Assembly: GCA_023266695.1 (NCBI GenBank)
Contig: JAHFPO010000020.1
Coordinates: 1-22,183 of the forward strand
Direction of reading: 5' to 3'
DNA length: 22,183 nucleotides
Origin: Hyphomicrobiales bacterium
Lineage (GTDB): Bacteria; Pseudomonadota; Alphaproteobacteria; Rhizobiales; Xanthobacteraceae
In this document: positions 6,773 through 15,121 of the stretch, piece after piece
Position numbering within the stretch: the first letter of the stretch is position 1
Layout of the letters: the number at the start of each line of letters is the position of its first letter
Program-made: the position numbers and the translations under genes
The notes under the pieces: model-generated
What the model saw: the letters and a program-made list of their open reading frames with translations, nothing else
Databases searched by the model: none
Told to the model about the DNA's origin: nothing

Positions 6773-7261
6773 ATGCCAGGATTGCTCCCTCGCTATGACC
6801 GCCCGATCGTCGGGGCCGTTGCAGAATGGTGGCGGCGCTGGACGAAGGCCAGGTCCGACTCATCCGAACTGGAATCCTGTGGCCCAGGCGAAGTGGAGCA
6901 CCTGGCCCAGGATCTCGGAATCTCCGCCTCCGACCTGCGCTTGCTGGCGAGCTACGGACCCGACGAAAACGAGTTGTTGCTGGGCCGGATGACCGCTCTT
7001 GGCGTCGACCCCGACGAGTTGGCTCGCTACGAACCTGCCACGCTTCGCGAATTGCAGAGGCTCTGCACGATGTGCAGGACCCGCGGGCGGTGCGCGCGCG
7101 ATCTTACACGGGAGGAGGCGCGGGACAGCGGCGAGCCGGCATCGCGGGATTGGATGGATTATTGCCCGAACGCCGTCACGCTCAAGATGCTCAGCACGCT
7201 CAAAAGCTGCTCAGCGGAAGGGGCATCTACAACTCGCAGGAACGAAGGAGCATTCTCATGA
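6773..7261 (+). CDS. DUF6455-like cysteine-rich protein coupled to nirK
   Basis: 162 residues, soluble, with no signal peptide. The C-terminal half resembles DUF6455: C98-x2-C101-x5-C107 followed by W127-MDY-C131-PNA. These four cysteines could hold a metal or an Fe-S cluster. Further cysteines are C36 and C146. The start follows a strong RBS (GAGGGGAG) and the gene is the first after the FNR box at 6703. Its TGA stop overlaps the nirK ATG (ATGA, 7258-7261), so translation is coupled. Function is unknown; the coupling suggests a role in NirK maturation, electron supply or regulation, which is inference. The family assignment is by motif recall only. Confidence 0.7.
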   Translation: MPGLLPRYDRPIVGAVAEWWRRWTKARSDSSELESCGPGEVEHLAQDLGISASDLRLLASYGPDENELLLGRMTALGVDPDELARYEPATLRELQRLCTMCRTRGRCARDLTREEARDSGEPASRDWMDYCPNAVTLKMLSTLKSCSAEGASTTRRNEGAFS

Positions 7262-8436
7262 GCACCGCGAACAGAGACAGACTGACGCTGTTGATCGCCG
7301 GCACGTTGGTCAGCATGGCGATCGCAGCCTGGGTTCCCATGGTGCCGGCGTTCAATACGGCCAAGTCGGTCGAGGTGAGCACAGTGCCAGTAAGCGCGCT
7401 GACGACCGCCACGCGGGAATGGGCGCCGATCCCGAGCACGGGGAAAGCGCCTTCCGCCCATACGGCGACCAAACTTGCCGCCAAGGGCGACGGTCCGGTC
7501 AGCATCGTTCGCGATCCGACCGATCTGCCGAAGTCGATCGGCGCGCGTGGACCGCAGCGTGTGCGCGTCGATTTCGAGACCATCGAGGTGAGCGGCAAGC
7601 TTGCCGATGGCGCCAGCTATACCTACTGGACCTTCAATGGGAAGGTTCCGGGGCCATTCGTGCGGGTACGGGTGGGTGACGTGGTCGAGGTGCGCCTGAA
7701 GAATCACGAAGACAGCGCCGTGCTGCATAACGTCGACTTCCACGCGGTCACCGGCCCGGGCGGCGGCGCGGTCGCGACCGAAGCGCCTCCGGGAGAGAGT
7801 CGCGGATTCGAGTTCCGGGCCACCAATCCCGGCCTCTACGTCTATCACTGCGCGATCCCGATGGCGGCCCAGCACATCGCCAACGGCATGTACGGCTTGA
7901 TCCTGGTCGAGCCGGAAGGCGGCCTGCCCAAGGTCGACCACGAGTTCTATGTGATGCAGGGCGAGATCTACACCGAGCAGCCGCTGGGGACGAAAGGAGC
8001 GCTGACCGAGAGCTTCAAGAAGCTCATGGACGAAAAGCCGGAATACTTCGTCTTCAATGGCGCGGTCGGCGCGCTTTCCGCCGAGAGGCCGCTGAAGGCG
8101 AAGGTGGGCGAAACGGTGCGCATCTATTTCGGCGTCGGCGGCCCTAACCACACCTCCTCATTCCACGTGATCGGCGAGATTTTCGACCGGCTCTACAATC
8201 TCGGCACGCTCACGGCCCCGCCCCTCACGAACGTGCAGACCGCGACGGTGCCGCCCGGCGGCGCGGCCGTGGCCGAGTTCAAGCTCGAAGTGCCCGGCAA
8301 GTACATGCTGGTGGATCACGCGCTGTCGCGAGTGAACCGCGGTCTCGTCGGTATCCTGGAGGTCGATGGACCGGCCAACCCGAACATCTTCAAGGACTAC
8401 GAGCCGGAAAAGTCGGCCAAGTCGATATCGCACTGA
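7258..8436 (+). CDS. nirK: Copper-containing nitrite reductase, AniA-like
   Basis: 392 residues. It reduces nitrite to NO in the periplasm as a trimer of two-cupredoxin-domain subunits. All copper ligands are visible. Type 1: H157, C198, H206 and M211. Type 2: H162, H197 and H354. The catalytic pair is D160 (in HNVDFHAVTG) and H303 (in SSFHVIGE). The short linkers and HIANGMYGLILVEPEGGLPKVD match the AniA-type branch rather than the Alcaligenes type. The N-terminus (R6, R8, then hydrophobic 9-30) is a signal peptide or anchor, followed by an unusual stretch of about 65 residues rich in Ala, Thr and Pro before the first cupredoxin domain (about 101). The RBS CGAAGGAG precedes the ATG. It is second in an FNR-controlled operon. 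No NO reductase gene is in the window. Confidence 0.96.
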   Translation: MSTANRDRLTLLIAGTLVSMAIAAWVPMVPAFNTAKSVEVSTVPVSALTTATREWAPIPSTGKAPSAHTATKLAAKGDGPVSIVRDPTDLPKSIGARGPQRVRVDFETIEVSGKLADGASYTYWTFNGKVPGPFVRVRVGDVVEVRLKNHEDSAVLHNVDFHAVTGPGGGAVATEAPPGESRGFEFRATNPGLYVYHCAIPMAAQHIANGMYGLILVEPEGGLPKVDHEFYVMQGEIYTEQPLGTKGALTESFKKLMDEKPEYFVFNGAVGALSAERPLKAKVGETVRIYFGVGGPNHTSSFHVIGEIFDRLYNLGTLTAPPLTNVQTATVPPGGAAVAEFKLEVPGKYMLVDHALSRVNRGLVGILEVDGPANPNIFKDYEPEKSAKSISH

Positions 8437-8484
8437 CAAGACGGACTGGCGGGGGTCTGCCCACACCAGTCGACCAACGCTTCG

Positions 8485-8512
8485 ACGGCCCCTCCGCCCC
8501 CGGAGGGGCCGT
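8485..8512. terminator. Strong hairpin between the convergent nirK and fnr genes
   Basis: A perfect 12-bp stem (ACGGCCCCTCCG / CGGAGGGGCCGT) with a CCCC loop lies between two convergent stops. It has no long U-tract on either side, but position and stability suggest a shared bidirectional terminator. Confidence 0.65.
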
Positions 8513-8539
8513 TGCATTGAGGCGTACGCCGCCGTCCCG

Positions 8540-9262
8540 TCAGGTCTCGGCGAGCTGTTCCAGGCGCTGCGGATCGAGCAATCGCACGCCGTCCGGCACA
8601 ATCAGAATCGCTTTTTCCCGCGCCAAGCGGCTCAAGGTCCGGCTCACCGTCTCGATCGTCAAGCCGAGGAAGTCGGCAATGTCCTGCCGGCTCATGGGCA
8701 GACTCACCGTCACCGACACACCGGTCAGGCGGGCCCAGCGATTTCGTAGTCCGACCAGAAACGTGGCGATCTTCTCTTCCGCCGTACGGCGGCCGAGCAC
8801 GACCATCTGATCCTGCGCCAGACTCAATTCGTGGGTCGCAAATTCATGGAGACGCCGGAGCAGATGAGGCTTCCCGTCGAGCAAGCTGGAAAAGGCCTGG
8901 CGCGAAAAGCGACAGGTTGTAACTGACCCGACGGCATCCGCACAAAAGCCGTAGCTGTCGGCCATGGCAAGGCCCAGAAAGTCGCCGGGCAGCGCAAAGC
9001 CGACGATTTGGCGACGGCCGTCGGGCAGCAATTTATAAAGACGAACCACTCCCTCCGTTACGTTATAGACGAAATCAACACGGTGGTCCTGAAGGAACAA
9101 CGTTTCTTTGGGCGCGAATGCGGTCTGCTGGGCCATGGCTTCGAGAGCGCCGAGCTCATGCGACTCGAGCGCCGCGCAGACGCTGACAAGCCGGACCTTG
9201 CAGTCCAGGCAGTTCTCCTTGGCGTGGCAGCAGGATACGCGCACCGCCTGCAATGTGGACAT
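8540..9262 (-). CDS. FNR-type oxygen-responsive transcriptional regulator (CRP/FNR family)
   Basis: 240 residues. The N-terminal cysteines C18-x2-C21-x7-C29 together with C107 form the ligand set of an O2-labile [4Fe-4S] cluster, in the spacing of FnrN/FnrL proteins. Then follow a cyclic-nucleotide-type beta-roll (about 30-150), a dimer helix, and a helix-turn-helix (about 191-213) whose recognition helix has E204-x2-S207-R208, the residues that read TTGAT half-sites. It should dimerise without oxygen and activate the two perfect boxes at 4467 and 6703. AGAGGGA precedes the ATG. It lies downstream of aapP on the same strand with a 121-bp gap, and converges with nirK. I see no perfect FNR box in its own upstream region, only a looser AT-rich palindrome (CTTG…CAAG, about 9281-9302). 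Confidence 0.92.
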   Translation of the reverse strand: MSTLQAVRVSCCHAKENCLDCKVRLVSVCAALESHELGALEAMAQQTAFAPKETLFLQDHRVDFVYNVTEGVVRLYKLLPDGRRQIVGFALPGDFLGLAMADSYGFCADAVGSVTTCRFSRQAFSSLLDGKPHLLRRLHEFATHELSLAQDQMVVLGRRTAEEKIATFLVGLRNRWARLTGVSVTVSLPMSRQDIADFLGLTIETVSRTLSRLAREKAILIVPDGVRLLDPQRLEQLAET

Positions 9263-9383
9263 GGGCCAGGATTCCCTCTGCTTGAAATATATTTACCACA
9301 AGCGCTGACCGTTGTGACCCCTGCAAGCGTAGATTCGGTTATCATCCGCTTAGCGCGGATCATCACCGCATAAAGTCCCGCGT

Positions 9384-9512
9384 TCAGTGCAGAATCTGCG
9401 ACAGGAACAGCTTGGTCCGCTCGTGGCGCGGATGGTCGAAGAACTCCTTCGGCTCGTTCGCCTCGATGATCTGGCCGGCGTCCATGAACACCACCCGGTT
9501 CGCCACCTCGCG
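9384..9512 (-). repeat. Intact-gene copy (A) of the ABC-ATPase 3'-end repeat
   Basis: These 129 bp are the last 42 codons and stop of the intact aapP-like gene. They align with copy B over their full length and with copy C over the first 48 bp. The last 25 bp before the stop differ from B and C, which agree with each other there. Confidence 0.8.
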
Positions 9513-10139
9513 CGCGAAGCCCATCTCGTGGGAAACCACCAGCATGGTCATGCCGTCGTTGGCGAGCGCCACCATGGCGTCGAGCACTTCCTTGATCATT
9601 TCGGGGTCGAGCGCGGAGGTGGGCTCGTCGAACAGCATCAGCTTCGGGTTCATGCACAGCGCGCGGGCGATCGCCACGCGCTGCTGCTGGCCGCCGGAGA
9701 GCTGGCCCGGATATTTCCCCGCCTGCTCGGGAATCTTGACGCGCGCGAGGTAATGCAGCGCGGTCTCCTCGGCGATCTTCTTCGGCATCTTGCGCACCCA
9801 TATCGGTGCGAGCGTACAGTTCTCGAGCACGGTCAAGTGCGGGAACAGGTTGAATTGCTGAAACACCATGCCGACCTCGCGGCGGACCTCTTCGATGCGC
9901 TTGAGGTCGTCGGTGAGCTCGATGCCGTCGACCAAGATGCGGCCGCGCTGATGCCGTTCCAGCCGGTTGATGCAGCGGATGAGCGTCGACTTGCCGGAGC
10001 CGGACGGCCCGCAGATGACGATGCGCTCGCCGCGCATGACCTTGAGATCGATGTCCTTCAGCACATGGAACTGGCCGAACCATTTGTGCACGCCGGTGAG
10101 CTCGATGGCGACGGCGTTGGCATTCCCGGTGGCCGGCAT
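9384..10139 (-). CDS. aapP: General/polar L-amino-acid ABC transporter ATP-binding protein
   Basis: 251 residues. The nucleotide-binding subunit that drives amino-acid import on the cytoplasmic face of AapQM. Walker A is GPSGSGKST (44-52), Q-loop about Q94, signature LSGGQQQR (147-154), Walker B LMLFDEP (167-173) and the switch histidine H204. Length is normal for the AapP/GlnQ group. I chose the ATG at 10139 because GGAAGGGA sits about 8 nt upstream. A GTG at 10157 overlaps the aapM stop and would add six residues. Its 3' end is repeated twice to the left (3262 and 4249). Confidence 0.93.
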   Translation of the reverse strand: MPATGNANAVAIELTGVHKWFGQFHVLKDIDLKVMRGERIVICGPSGSGKSTLIRCINRLERHQRGRILVDGIELTDDLKRIEEVRREVGMVFQQFNLFPHLTVLENCTLAPIWVRKMPKKIAEETALHYLARVKIPEQAGKYPGQLSGGQQQRVAIARALCMNPKLMLFDEPTSALDPEMIKEVLDAMVALANDGMTMLVVSHEMGFAREVANRVVFMDAGQIIEANEPKEFFDHPRHERTKLFLSQILH

Positions 10140-10153
10140 CGCGGTCCCTTCCC

Positions 10154-11515
10154 TCACCGCCCTCCGGCGACGGCGGCGCGGCGCTCGAGCGAGAGCGCGT
10201 AGCGCGACATGCCGTAGCAGAAGACGAAATAGATGATGCCGGCAAAGGCGAAGCCGGTATAGAGCGTCACCGGGCTCGCCCAGGCGGGATCGGCGAAGGC
10301 GGCGCGCAACTGGCCGAGCAAATCGAAGATGGCGACGATCAGGACGAGCGTGGTGTCCTTGAACAAGCCGATGAAATTGCCGACGATTCCCGGAATGACG
10401 ATGGTGAGCGCCTGGGGCAGCACGACGAAGCTCATGGTCTGCCAGTAGCCCAAGCCGAGCGCCTCGGCGGCTTCGTACTGGCTCTTCGGGATCGCTTGCA
10501 GTCCGCCGCGCACCACCTCGGCCATATAGGCCGCCGAAAACAGCGCCACGCCGATCAGCACGCGCAACAGCCCGTCCACGCTGACACCGCTCGGCAGGAA
10601 CAGCGGCAACATATAGGTCGCGAAAAAGAGCACCGTGATCAGCGGCACGCCGCGCCAGAACTCGATGAAGATCACGCTCGCGAGCCGCACCAGCGGCATT
10701 TCCGAGCGCCGCCCGAGCGCGAGCAGGATGCCGAGCGGAAGCGAGGCGACGATGCCGGTGATGGCGACGACGAGCGTCACCATGAGCCCGCCCCAGGAAC
10801 GGGTCTCGACCGGCTCAAGGCCGAAATCGAGATCGGCGGCGAGAACCACGGCGCCCACTGCCGCGAAGACGAAGAGCGCCGTGAACGAGGCCTTGCGCGC
10901 GCGGGCGCCGAGAAGGGCGGCGCCCACTTCCACCAGCACGGCGACGAGGAACGCCGTCGCCACATAGTCGCTCCAGAAGTTCCAGCTGAGGCCTGCCGTC
11001 GTCGCCGACCCGAAAATATTCCAAGCCGTGAGCCGGCCGATGAGAAAATGCCTGAGATCGAGATTGCCGCCGGTGAGCAGCACGAAGGCGACGATCGGAT
11101 AGATGCCGAAGAAGAGCAACGCATTGATCCGCTTCAGCGGCGCCGCCGGCGCGAGCAAGGGCGCGAGCAGGAGCGCGCCCAGCACGAAGACGAGATCGGG
11201 GCGCCAGCGCAGCGCTTCCGGATAGGTGCCGTAGATGAACTGGCCGAACTTGGCCTGCACGAACGGCCAGCATGCCCCGCCCGCGCCTTGGCAGGCGCTC
11301 GCGTCCATCCCCTGCCAGACCGCATCGACGATGAGGAAGCGGACGACGGGAAGGGCGGCGAATGCGATCGCGACGATGCTGAAGAGCGTGAAGGCGATGT
11401 TGAGCGGGCCGGAAAAAAGCCCCTGCACGATGGCGTGGAACGGACCCGCCCTCGTCGGCGGCGGCTCGTTCGCCGCGAGCCGAGTGCGGATATAGGCGCG
11501 ATCGCTGCCGGTCAT
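10154..11515 (-). CDS. aapM: Amino-acid ABC transporter permease
   Basis: 453 residues, much longer than a HisM-type permease but usual for AapM, which has extra N-terminal membrane helices. The C-terminal half carries the EAA loop (EAAEALGLGYWQTMSFVVLP) that contacts the ATPase, and at least eight hydrophobic segments are visible. It pairs with AapQ to form the inner-membrane channel. The ATG at 11515 is preceded by GGGAG and lies 2 bp after the aapQ stop. The upstream in-frame extension is inside aapQ and unlikely. It sits directly before aapP. Confidence 0.92.
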   Translation of the reverse strand: MTGSDRAYIRTRLAANEPPPTRAGPFHAIVQGLFSGPLNIAFTLFSIVAIAFAALPVVRFLIVDAVWQGMDASACQGAGGACWPFVQAKFGQFIYGTYPEALRWRPDLVFVLGALLLAPLLAPAAPLKRINALLFFGIYPIVAFVLLTGGNLDLRHFLIGRLTAWNIFGSATTAGLSWNFWSDYVATAFLVAVLVEVGAALLGARARKASFTALFVFAAVGAVVLAADLDFGLEPVETRSWGGLMVTLVVAITGIVASLPLGILLALGRRSEMPLVRLASVIFIEFWRGVPLITVLFFATYMLPLFLPSGVSVDGLLRVLIGVALFSAAYMAEVVRGGLQAIPKSQYEAAEALGLGYWQTMSFVVLPQALTIVIPGIVGNFIGLFKDTTLVLIVAIFDLLGQLRAAFADPAWASPVTLYTGFAFAGIIYFVFCYGMSRYALSLERRAAVAGGR

Positions 11516-11517
11516 AA

Positions 11518-12705
11518 TCAGCGCTCCCGCAGCGCCAAGCGGCGGTTGTACCAATTCATCAGGGCCGAGGTGACGAGCGAGATCGCGAGATAGACCGCCA
11601 TGGTGATGGCGATGATCTCGATCGCCTGCCCGGTCTGATTGAGCGTGGTGCCGGCGAACACATAGAAGAAATCGGGGTAACCGATGGCGGCGGCGAGCGA
11701 GGAATTCTTGATCAGATTGAGATACTGGCTGGTGAGCGGCGGCACGATCACGCGCATCGCCTGCGGCACGACCACGAGGCGCAGCGTCAGCCCGCGCCGC
11801 AAGCCCAGCGAGTAAGCCGCTTCGGTCTGGCCGCGCGGTATGGCGAGAATGCCGGCGCGCACGATCTCGGCGATATAGGCGGCGGTATAGGTGACAAGCG
11901 CGAACAGGAGGGCGAGGAATTCGGGGACGACGCGCAAGCCGCCGTCGAAATTGAATCCCTTGAGCTCGGGGCGCTCGAAGGAAAGCGGCGCGCCCATGAT
12001 GACGAAGGTGACGGCGGGCGGGACAAGGACGAGCGCGAGCGTGATCCAGCCGGTGGCGATGATTTTTCCGGTGGCGAGCCGGCGCCGGCGCGCCCAGATG
12101 GCGAGGATGATCGCGAGCGCGGAGCCCGCGACAACCGCCAGGGCCACCGCTCCGCTGCCCGCGGCGAAAAGCGGTTTCGGCACGAAGACGCCGCGATTGT
12201 TGAGAAAGATCTCGCCCGCGAGCGAGAGGCTCTGGCGCGGGCCAGGCAGCGTGCCGAGGACGGCGAGATACCAGAACAGGATCTGGAACAGGAGCGGCAG
12301 GTTGCGCAAAATCTCGACATAGGCGCCGGCGAGCCGTGACAACAGCATGTTCGAAGAAAGCCGCGCCACGCCGACCGCGAAGCCGAGCACGGTCGCGAGC
12401 ACGATGCCGATGGCGGAGACGAGCAGCGTATTGAGGAGCCCCACCACGAAGGCGCGGCCATAGGTCGAGCTCTCCTCATAGGGGATGAGCGTCTGGCTGA
12501 TGGCGAAGCCGGCGGTGACGTCGAAGAAGCCGAAGCCCGATGCGATGTTGCGGCTGGCGAGATTGGTGCGGACGTTCCCGATCAACATCCAGGCGAGGCT
12601 GGCGATCGCGATCAAGAGCAGCGACTGGACGAGGATCGCACGCAAGCGCGGATTGTCGAGGAGCGAGCGTCCTTTCCGCCGGCCGGCGTCAGCGATCTCG
12701 CTCAT
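11518..12705 (-). CDS. aapQ: Amino-acid ABC transporter permease
   Basis: 395 residues, with a charged cytoplasmic N-terminus (to about 23) and multiple TM segments. The EAA loop near the C-terminal third reads EAAYSLGLRRGLTLRLVVVP, and the preceding YTAAYIAEIVRAGI is typical of HisMQ/AapQ permeases. It forms the membrane channel with AapM. The start ATG at 12705 has family-like sequence from the first residues. It follows aapJ after a 67-bp gap with no clear terminator. Confidence 0.92.
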   Translation of the reverse strand: MSEIADAGRRKGRSLLDNPRLRAILVQSLLLIAIASLAWMLIGNVRTNLASRNIASGFGFFDVTAGFAISQTLIPYEESSTYGRAFVVGLLNTLLVSAIGIVLATVLGFAVGVARLSSNMLLSRLAGAYVEILRNLPLLFQILFWYLAVLGTLPGPRQSLSLAGEIFLNNRGVFVPKPLFAAGSGAVALAVVAGSALAIILAIWARRRRLATGKIIATGWITLALVLVPPAVTFVIMGAPLSFERPELKGFNFDGGLRVVPEFLALLFALVTYTAAYIAEIVRAGILAIPRGQTEAAYSLGLRRGLTLRLVVVPQAMRVIVPPLTSQYLNLIKNSSLAAAIGYPDFFYVFAGTTLNQTGQAIEIIAITMAVYLAISLVTSALMNWYNRRLALRER

Positions 12706-12772
12706 CGATCCCTCGCCCGCGCGAAGGCGTCCTCAACAGCCGGCCGGATTCTCCCCGCGAGCGAGAATGCCG

Positions 12773-13789
12773 TCACCGGATCGGCGGCGCGTACTGGAGG
12801 CCGCCTTTCGACCATAGCCTGTTGAGGCCGCGATCGATGCCGAGCTTGGAGCCGGCCCCGACATTGCGGTCGAAGATTTCGCCGTAATTACCGATGTGCT
12901 TGACGATGCGCACGGCCCAATCGTTGGGAAGGCCGAGCGCCTCGCCGAACTTGCCCTCGGTTCCGAGCAGACGCTTGATCTCGGGATTGGGCGATTTCGT
13001 CATCTCGGCGACGTTCTTGGAGGTGACGCCCATCTCCTCGGCATTGATCATGGCGTAGAGGGTCCATTTCACGATGTCGAACCACTGCTCGTCGCCCTGG
13101 CGCACCACCGGGCCTAGCGGCTCCTTGGAGATGATCTCGGGCAAGATGATGTGATCGGCGGGCTTGGCGAGCTTCAGCTTCTCGGCATTGAGCTGCGACA
13201 CGTCGGTGGTGAACACGTCGCAACGGCCGGAGTCGTAGGCCTTGACCGTCTCGTCCGCGGTCGCGAAGGCGATGATCTCGTACTTCATCTTGCGCGAGCG
13301 GAAGAAGTCGGCGACGTTGAGTTCGGTGGTGGTGCCGGTCTGGGTGCAGACCGAGGCGCTGGAGAGCTCGAGCGCGGAATTCACCTTCTTGTCCTGGCGG
13401 ACCATGAAGCCCTGGCCGTCGTAATAGATGACGCCGGTGAAGTTGAGGCCGAGCGATGTATCGCGCGACAGCGTCCAGGTGGTGTTGCGCGACAGGACGT
13501 CGATCTCCCCCGACTGCAACGCGGTGAAGCGATCCTTGGCCGAGAGCGGAGAGAATTTCACCTTGGTCGGATCGTTGAAGATGGCGGCTGCGATGGCGCG
13601 GCAGAGGTCGACGTCGAGACCGGTCCAGTTGCCCTTGTCGTCCGGGGCCGAGAAGCCCGGAATGCCCTGGCTCACGCCGCACTGGAGGAAACCCTTGGTC
13701 TTCACCTGGTCGAGCACCGCGGCTTCGACGCGGGAGGCGGGAACGCCGATGCCTGCGAATATCAACAACGCGCACACGAGTCGCTTCAT
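12773..13789 (-). CDS. aapJ: Periplasmic amino-acid-binding protein of the Aap importer
   Basis: 338 residues. It has a signal peptide (MKRLVCALLIFAGIGVPASRVEA) with predicted cleavage near residue 23, then a family-3 solute-binding domain beginning VLDQVKTKGFLQCGVSQG and containing GLDVDLCRAIAAAIF. It binds L-amino acids in the periplasm and delivers them to AapQM. The ATG at 13789 starts the signal peptide, with GGAAGG about 10 nt upstream. A further 12 upstream codons are open but would precede the signal peptide. It is the first gene of aapJQMP and diverges from the MetC-like gene. Confidence 0.93.
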   Translation of the reverse strand: MKRLVCALLIFAGIGVPASRVEAAVLDQVKTKGFLQCGVSQGIPGFSAPDDKGNWTGLDVDLCRAIAAAIFNDPTKVKFSPLSAKDRFTALQSGEIDVLSRNTTWTLSRDTSLGLNFTGVIYYDGQGFMVRQDKKVNSALELSSASVCTQTGTTTELNVADFFRSRKMKYEIIAFATADETVKAYDSGRCDVFTTDVSQLNAEKLKLAKPADHIILPEIISKEPLGPVVRQGDEQWFDIVKWTLYAMINAEEMGVTSKNVAEMTKSPNPEIKRLLGTEGKFGEALGLPNDWAVRIVKHIGNYGEIFDRNVGAGSKLGIDRGLNRLWSKGGLQYAPPIR

Positions 13790-13882
13790 CGAACAAGACC
13801 TTCCGGCATTGGGAACCCACCGCACCCGGCTTCATCACAAGCCAAAGAACGTGACAGGTCAAGTGCTTGCGAGACCCTCGCC

Positions 13883-13912
13883 TTGACGGGGGCCGGGCGG
13901 GATGCCTAATCG
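13883..13912 (+). promoter_or_regulatory. Possible sigma-70 promoter of the MetC-like gene
   Basis: TTGACG (13883-13888) and TAATCG (13907-13912) are separated by 18 bp, about 20 bp before the start codon. The -35 is good and the -10 weak. Confidence 0.3.
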
Positions 13913-13933
13913 GCGCGCGCCAGGGAGAGCGGA

Positions 13934-15121
13934 ATGGGCAAAGGCGGCGAGAACGGGGAAAAGCGGAACTACCGCCCCGCGACCCAAGTGGTGCGCGCCG
14001 GCCGTGATCCGTTCGAGCACGAAGGCTTCGTCAATACCCCGATCTATCGCGGCAGCACGGTGCTGTCGCCCGACGTCGACCATTTCCTCGGAAAGAAGGG
14101 CCGCTTCGTCTATGGCCGGCGCGGGACGCCGACCACCGCGGCGCTCGCCGATGCGATCGCGGGCCTCGAAGGCGGCGCCGGCGCGGCGCTCACCCCCTCG
14201 GGCCTGTCGGCGATCACCACGGCGATCACCGCCGTCGCGCGCTCGGGCGACCATATCCTCGTGACTGATACCGCCTATGGCCCGACCCGGCATTTTTGCG
14301 ACACCCTTCTCGCCGCCATGGGAGTTGAGACGACCTATTACGATCCGGTGGTTGGCGCCGCCATCGCCGATCTGTTCCGGCCGAACACCCGCGCGATCTA
14401 TCTCGAATCCCCGGGTTCGCTCAGCTTCGAGCTGCAGGATGTCCCGGCGATCGCCGCCGCTTCGAAGCAGCGCGGCGCCGCCGTGCTGATGGACAATACC
14501 TGGGCGACGCCGCTTTATTTTCGGCCGCACGAGCACGGCGTCGATCTCTCGATCCAGGCCGGCACCAAATATCTCGGCGGCCACGCCGACCTCAATCTCG
14601 GCACCATCTCGGCGACGGGCGAATGGTGGCCGAAAGTCAAGGAGGCTGCCGGCACGCTCGGCCTCTGTCCCGGCCCCGAGGATGCCTTCCTGGCGCTCAG
14701 GGGCTTGCGCACTCTCGCCGTGCGGCTGGAGCGGCACATGCAATCGGGGCTTGCGATCGCGAACTGGCTGGCGGGACGGCCCGAGGTCAAGCAGGTCCTG
14801 CATCCGGCACTCGCCACCCATCCGCAACACGCGATCTGGAAGCGCGATTTCCACGGCGCCTGCGGTCTCTTCAGCGTGGTGCTGAAGCCCCGTCCGCAGG
14901 CGGCGGTCGCCGCCTTCATCGACGAACTCGAACTCTTCGGTATCGGCGCGTCCTGGGGCGGCTACGAGAGCCTCGCCATTCCGTTCGACTGCGCCAAATT
15001 CCGCACCGCGACGCGCTGGAATCCCGGCGGGCCGACGGTGCGTTTCCATATCGGCCTCGAGGATGCCGACGATCTCATCGCCGACCTCGAGCGCGGGCTC
15101 AAGCGGCTCGCCGCCGCTTGA
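13934..15121 (+). CDS. metC: Cystathionine beta-lyase-like PLP enzyme (Cys/Met metabolism family)
   Basis: 395 residues of the Cys/Met-metabolism PLP family (fold type I). Features are YGRRGTPTT (60-68), D187-N-T-W-A-T-P, and the PLP lysine K212 in QAGTKYLGGHADLNLG. MetC cleaves cystathionine to homocysteine, pyruvate and ammonia in methionine synthesis; some relatives instead act on cysteine or methionine, so the exact substrate is not fixed. The start follows GGGAGAGCGG. It diverges from aapJ with a 144-bp spacer, an arrangement I associate with Hyphomicrobiales. Its 3' end overlaps the convergent LAB_N gene by 23 bp. Confidence 0.88.
   Translation: MGKGGENGEKRNYRPATQVVRAGRDPFEHEGFVNTPIYRGSTVLSPDVDHFLGKKGRFVYGRRGTPTTAALADAIAGLEGGAGAALTPSGLSAITTAITAVARSGDHILVTDTAYGPTRHFCDTLLAAMGVETTYYDPVVGAAIADLFRPNTRAIYLESPGSLSFELQDVPAIAAASKQRGAAVLMDNTWATPLYFRPHEHGVDLSIQAGTKYLGGHADLNLGTISATGEWWPKVKEAAGTLGLCPGPEDAFLALRGLRTLAVRLERHMQSGLAIANWLAGRPEVKQVLHPALATHPQHAIWKRDFHGACGLFSVVLKPRPQAAVAAFIDELELFGIGASWGGYESLAIPFDCAKFRTATRWNPGGPTVRFHIGLEDADDLIADLERGLKRLAAA

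Larger units (their letters stand above)
4249..9386. other. Candidate nitrite-respiration island bounded by ABC-gene 3' ends
   Basis: The segment between remnant copy C and the intact aapP 3' end contains only the EB_dh-DUF2231 operon, the DUF6455-nirK operon and the fnr gene. Boundaries with direct repeats of a gene 3' end resemble the outcome of site-specific insertion into a protein-coding gene. No integrase, transposase or terminal inverted repeat is visible, so the mechanism is inferred. Confidence 0.4.
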
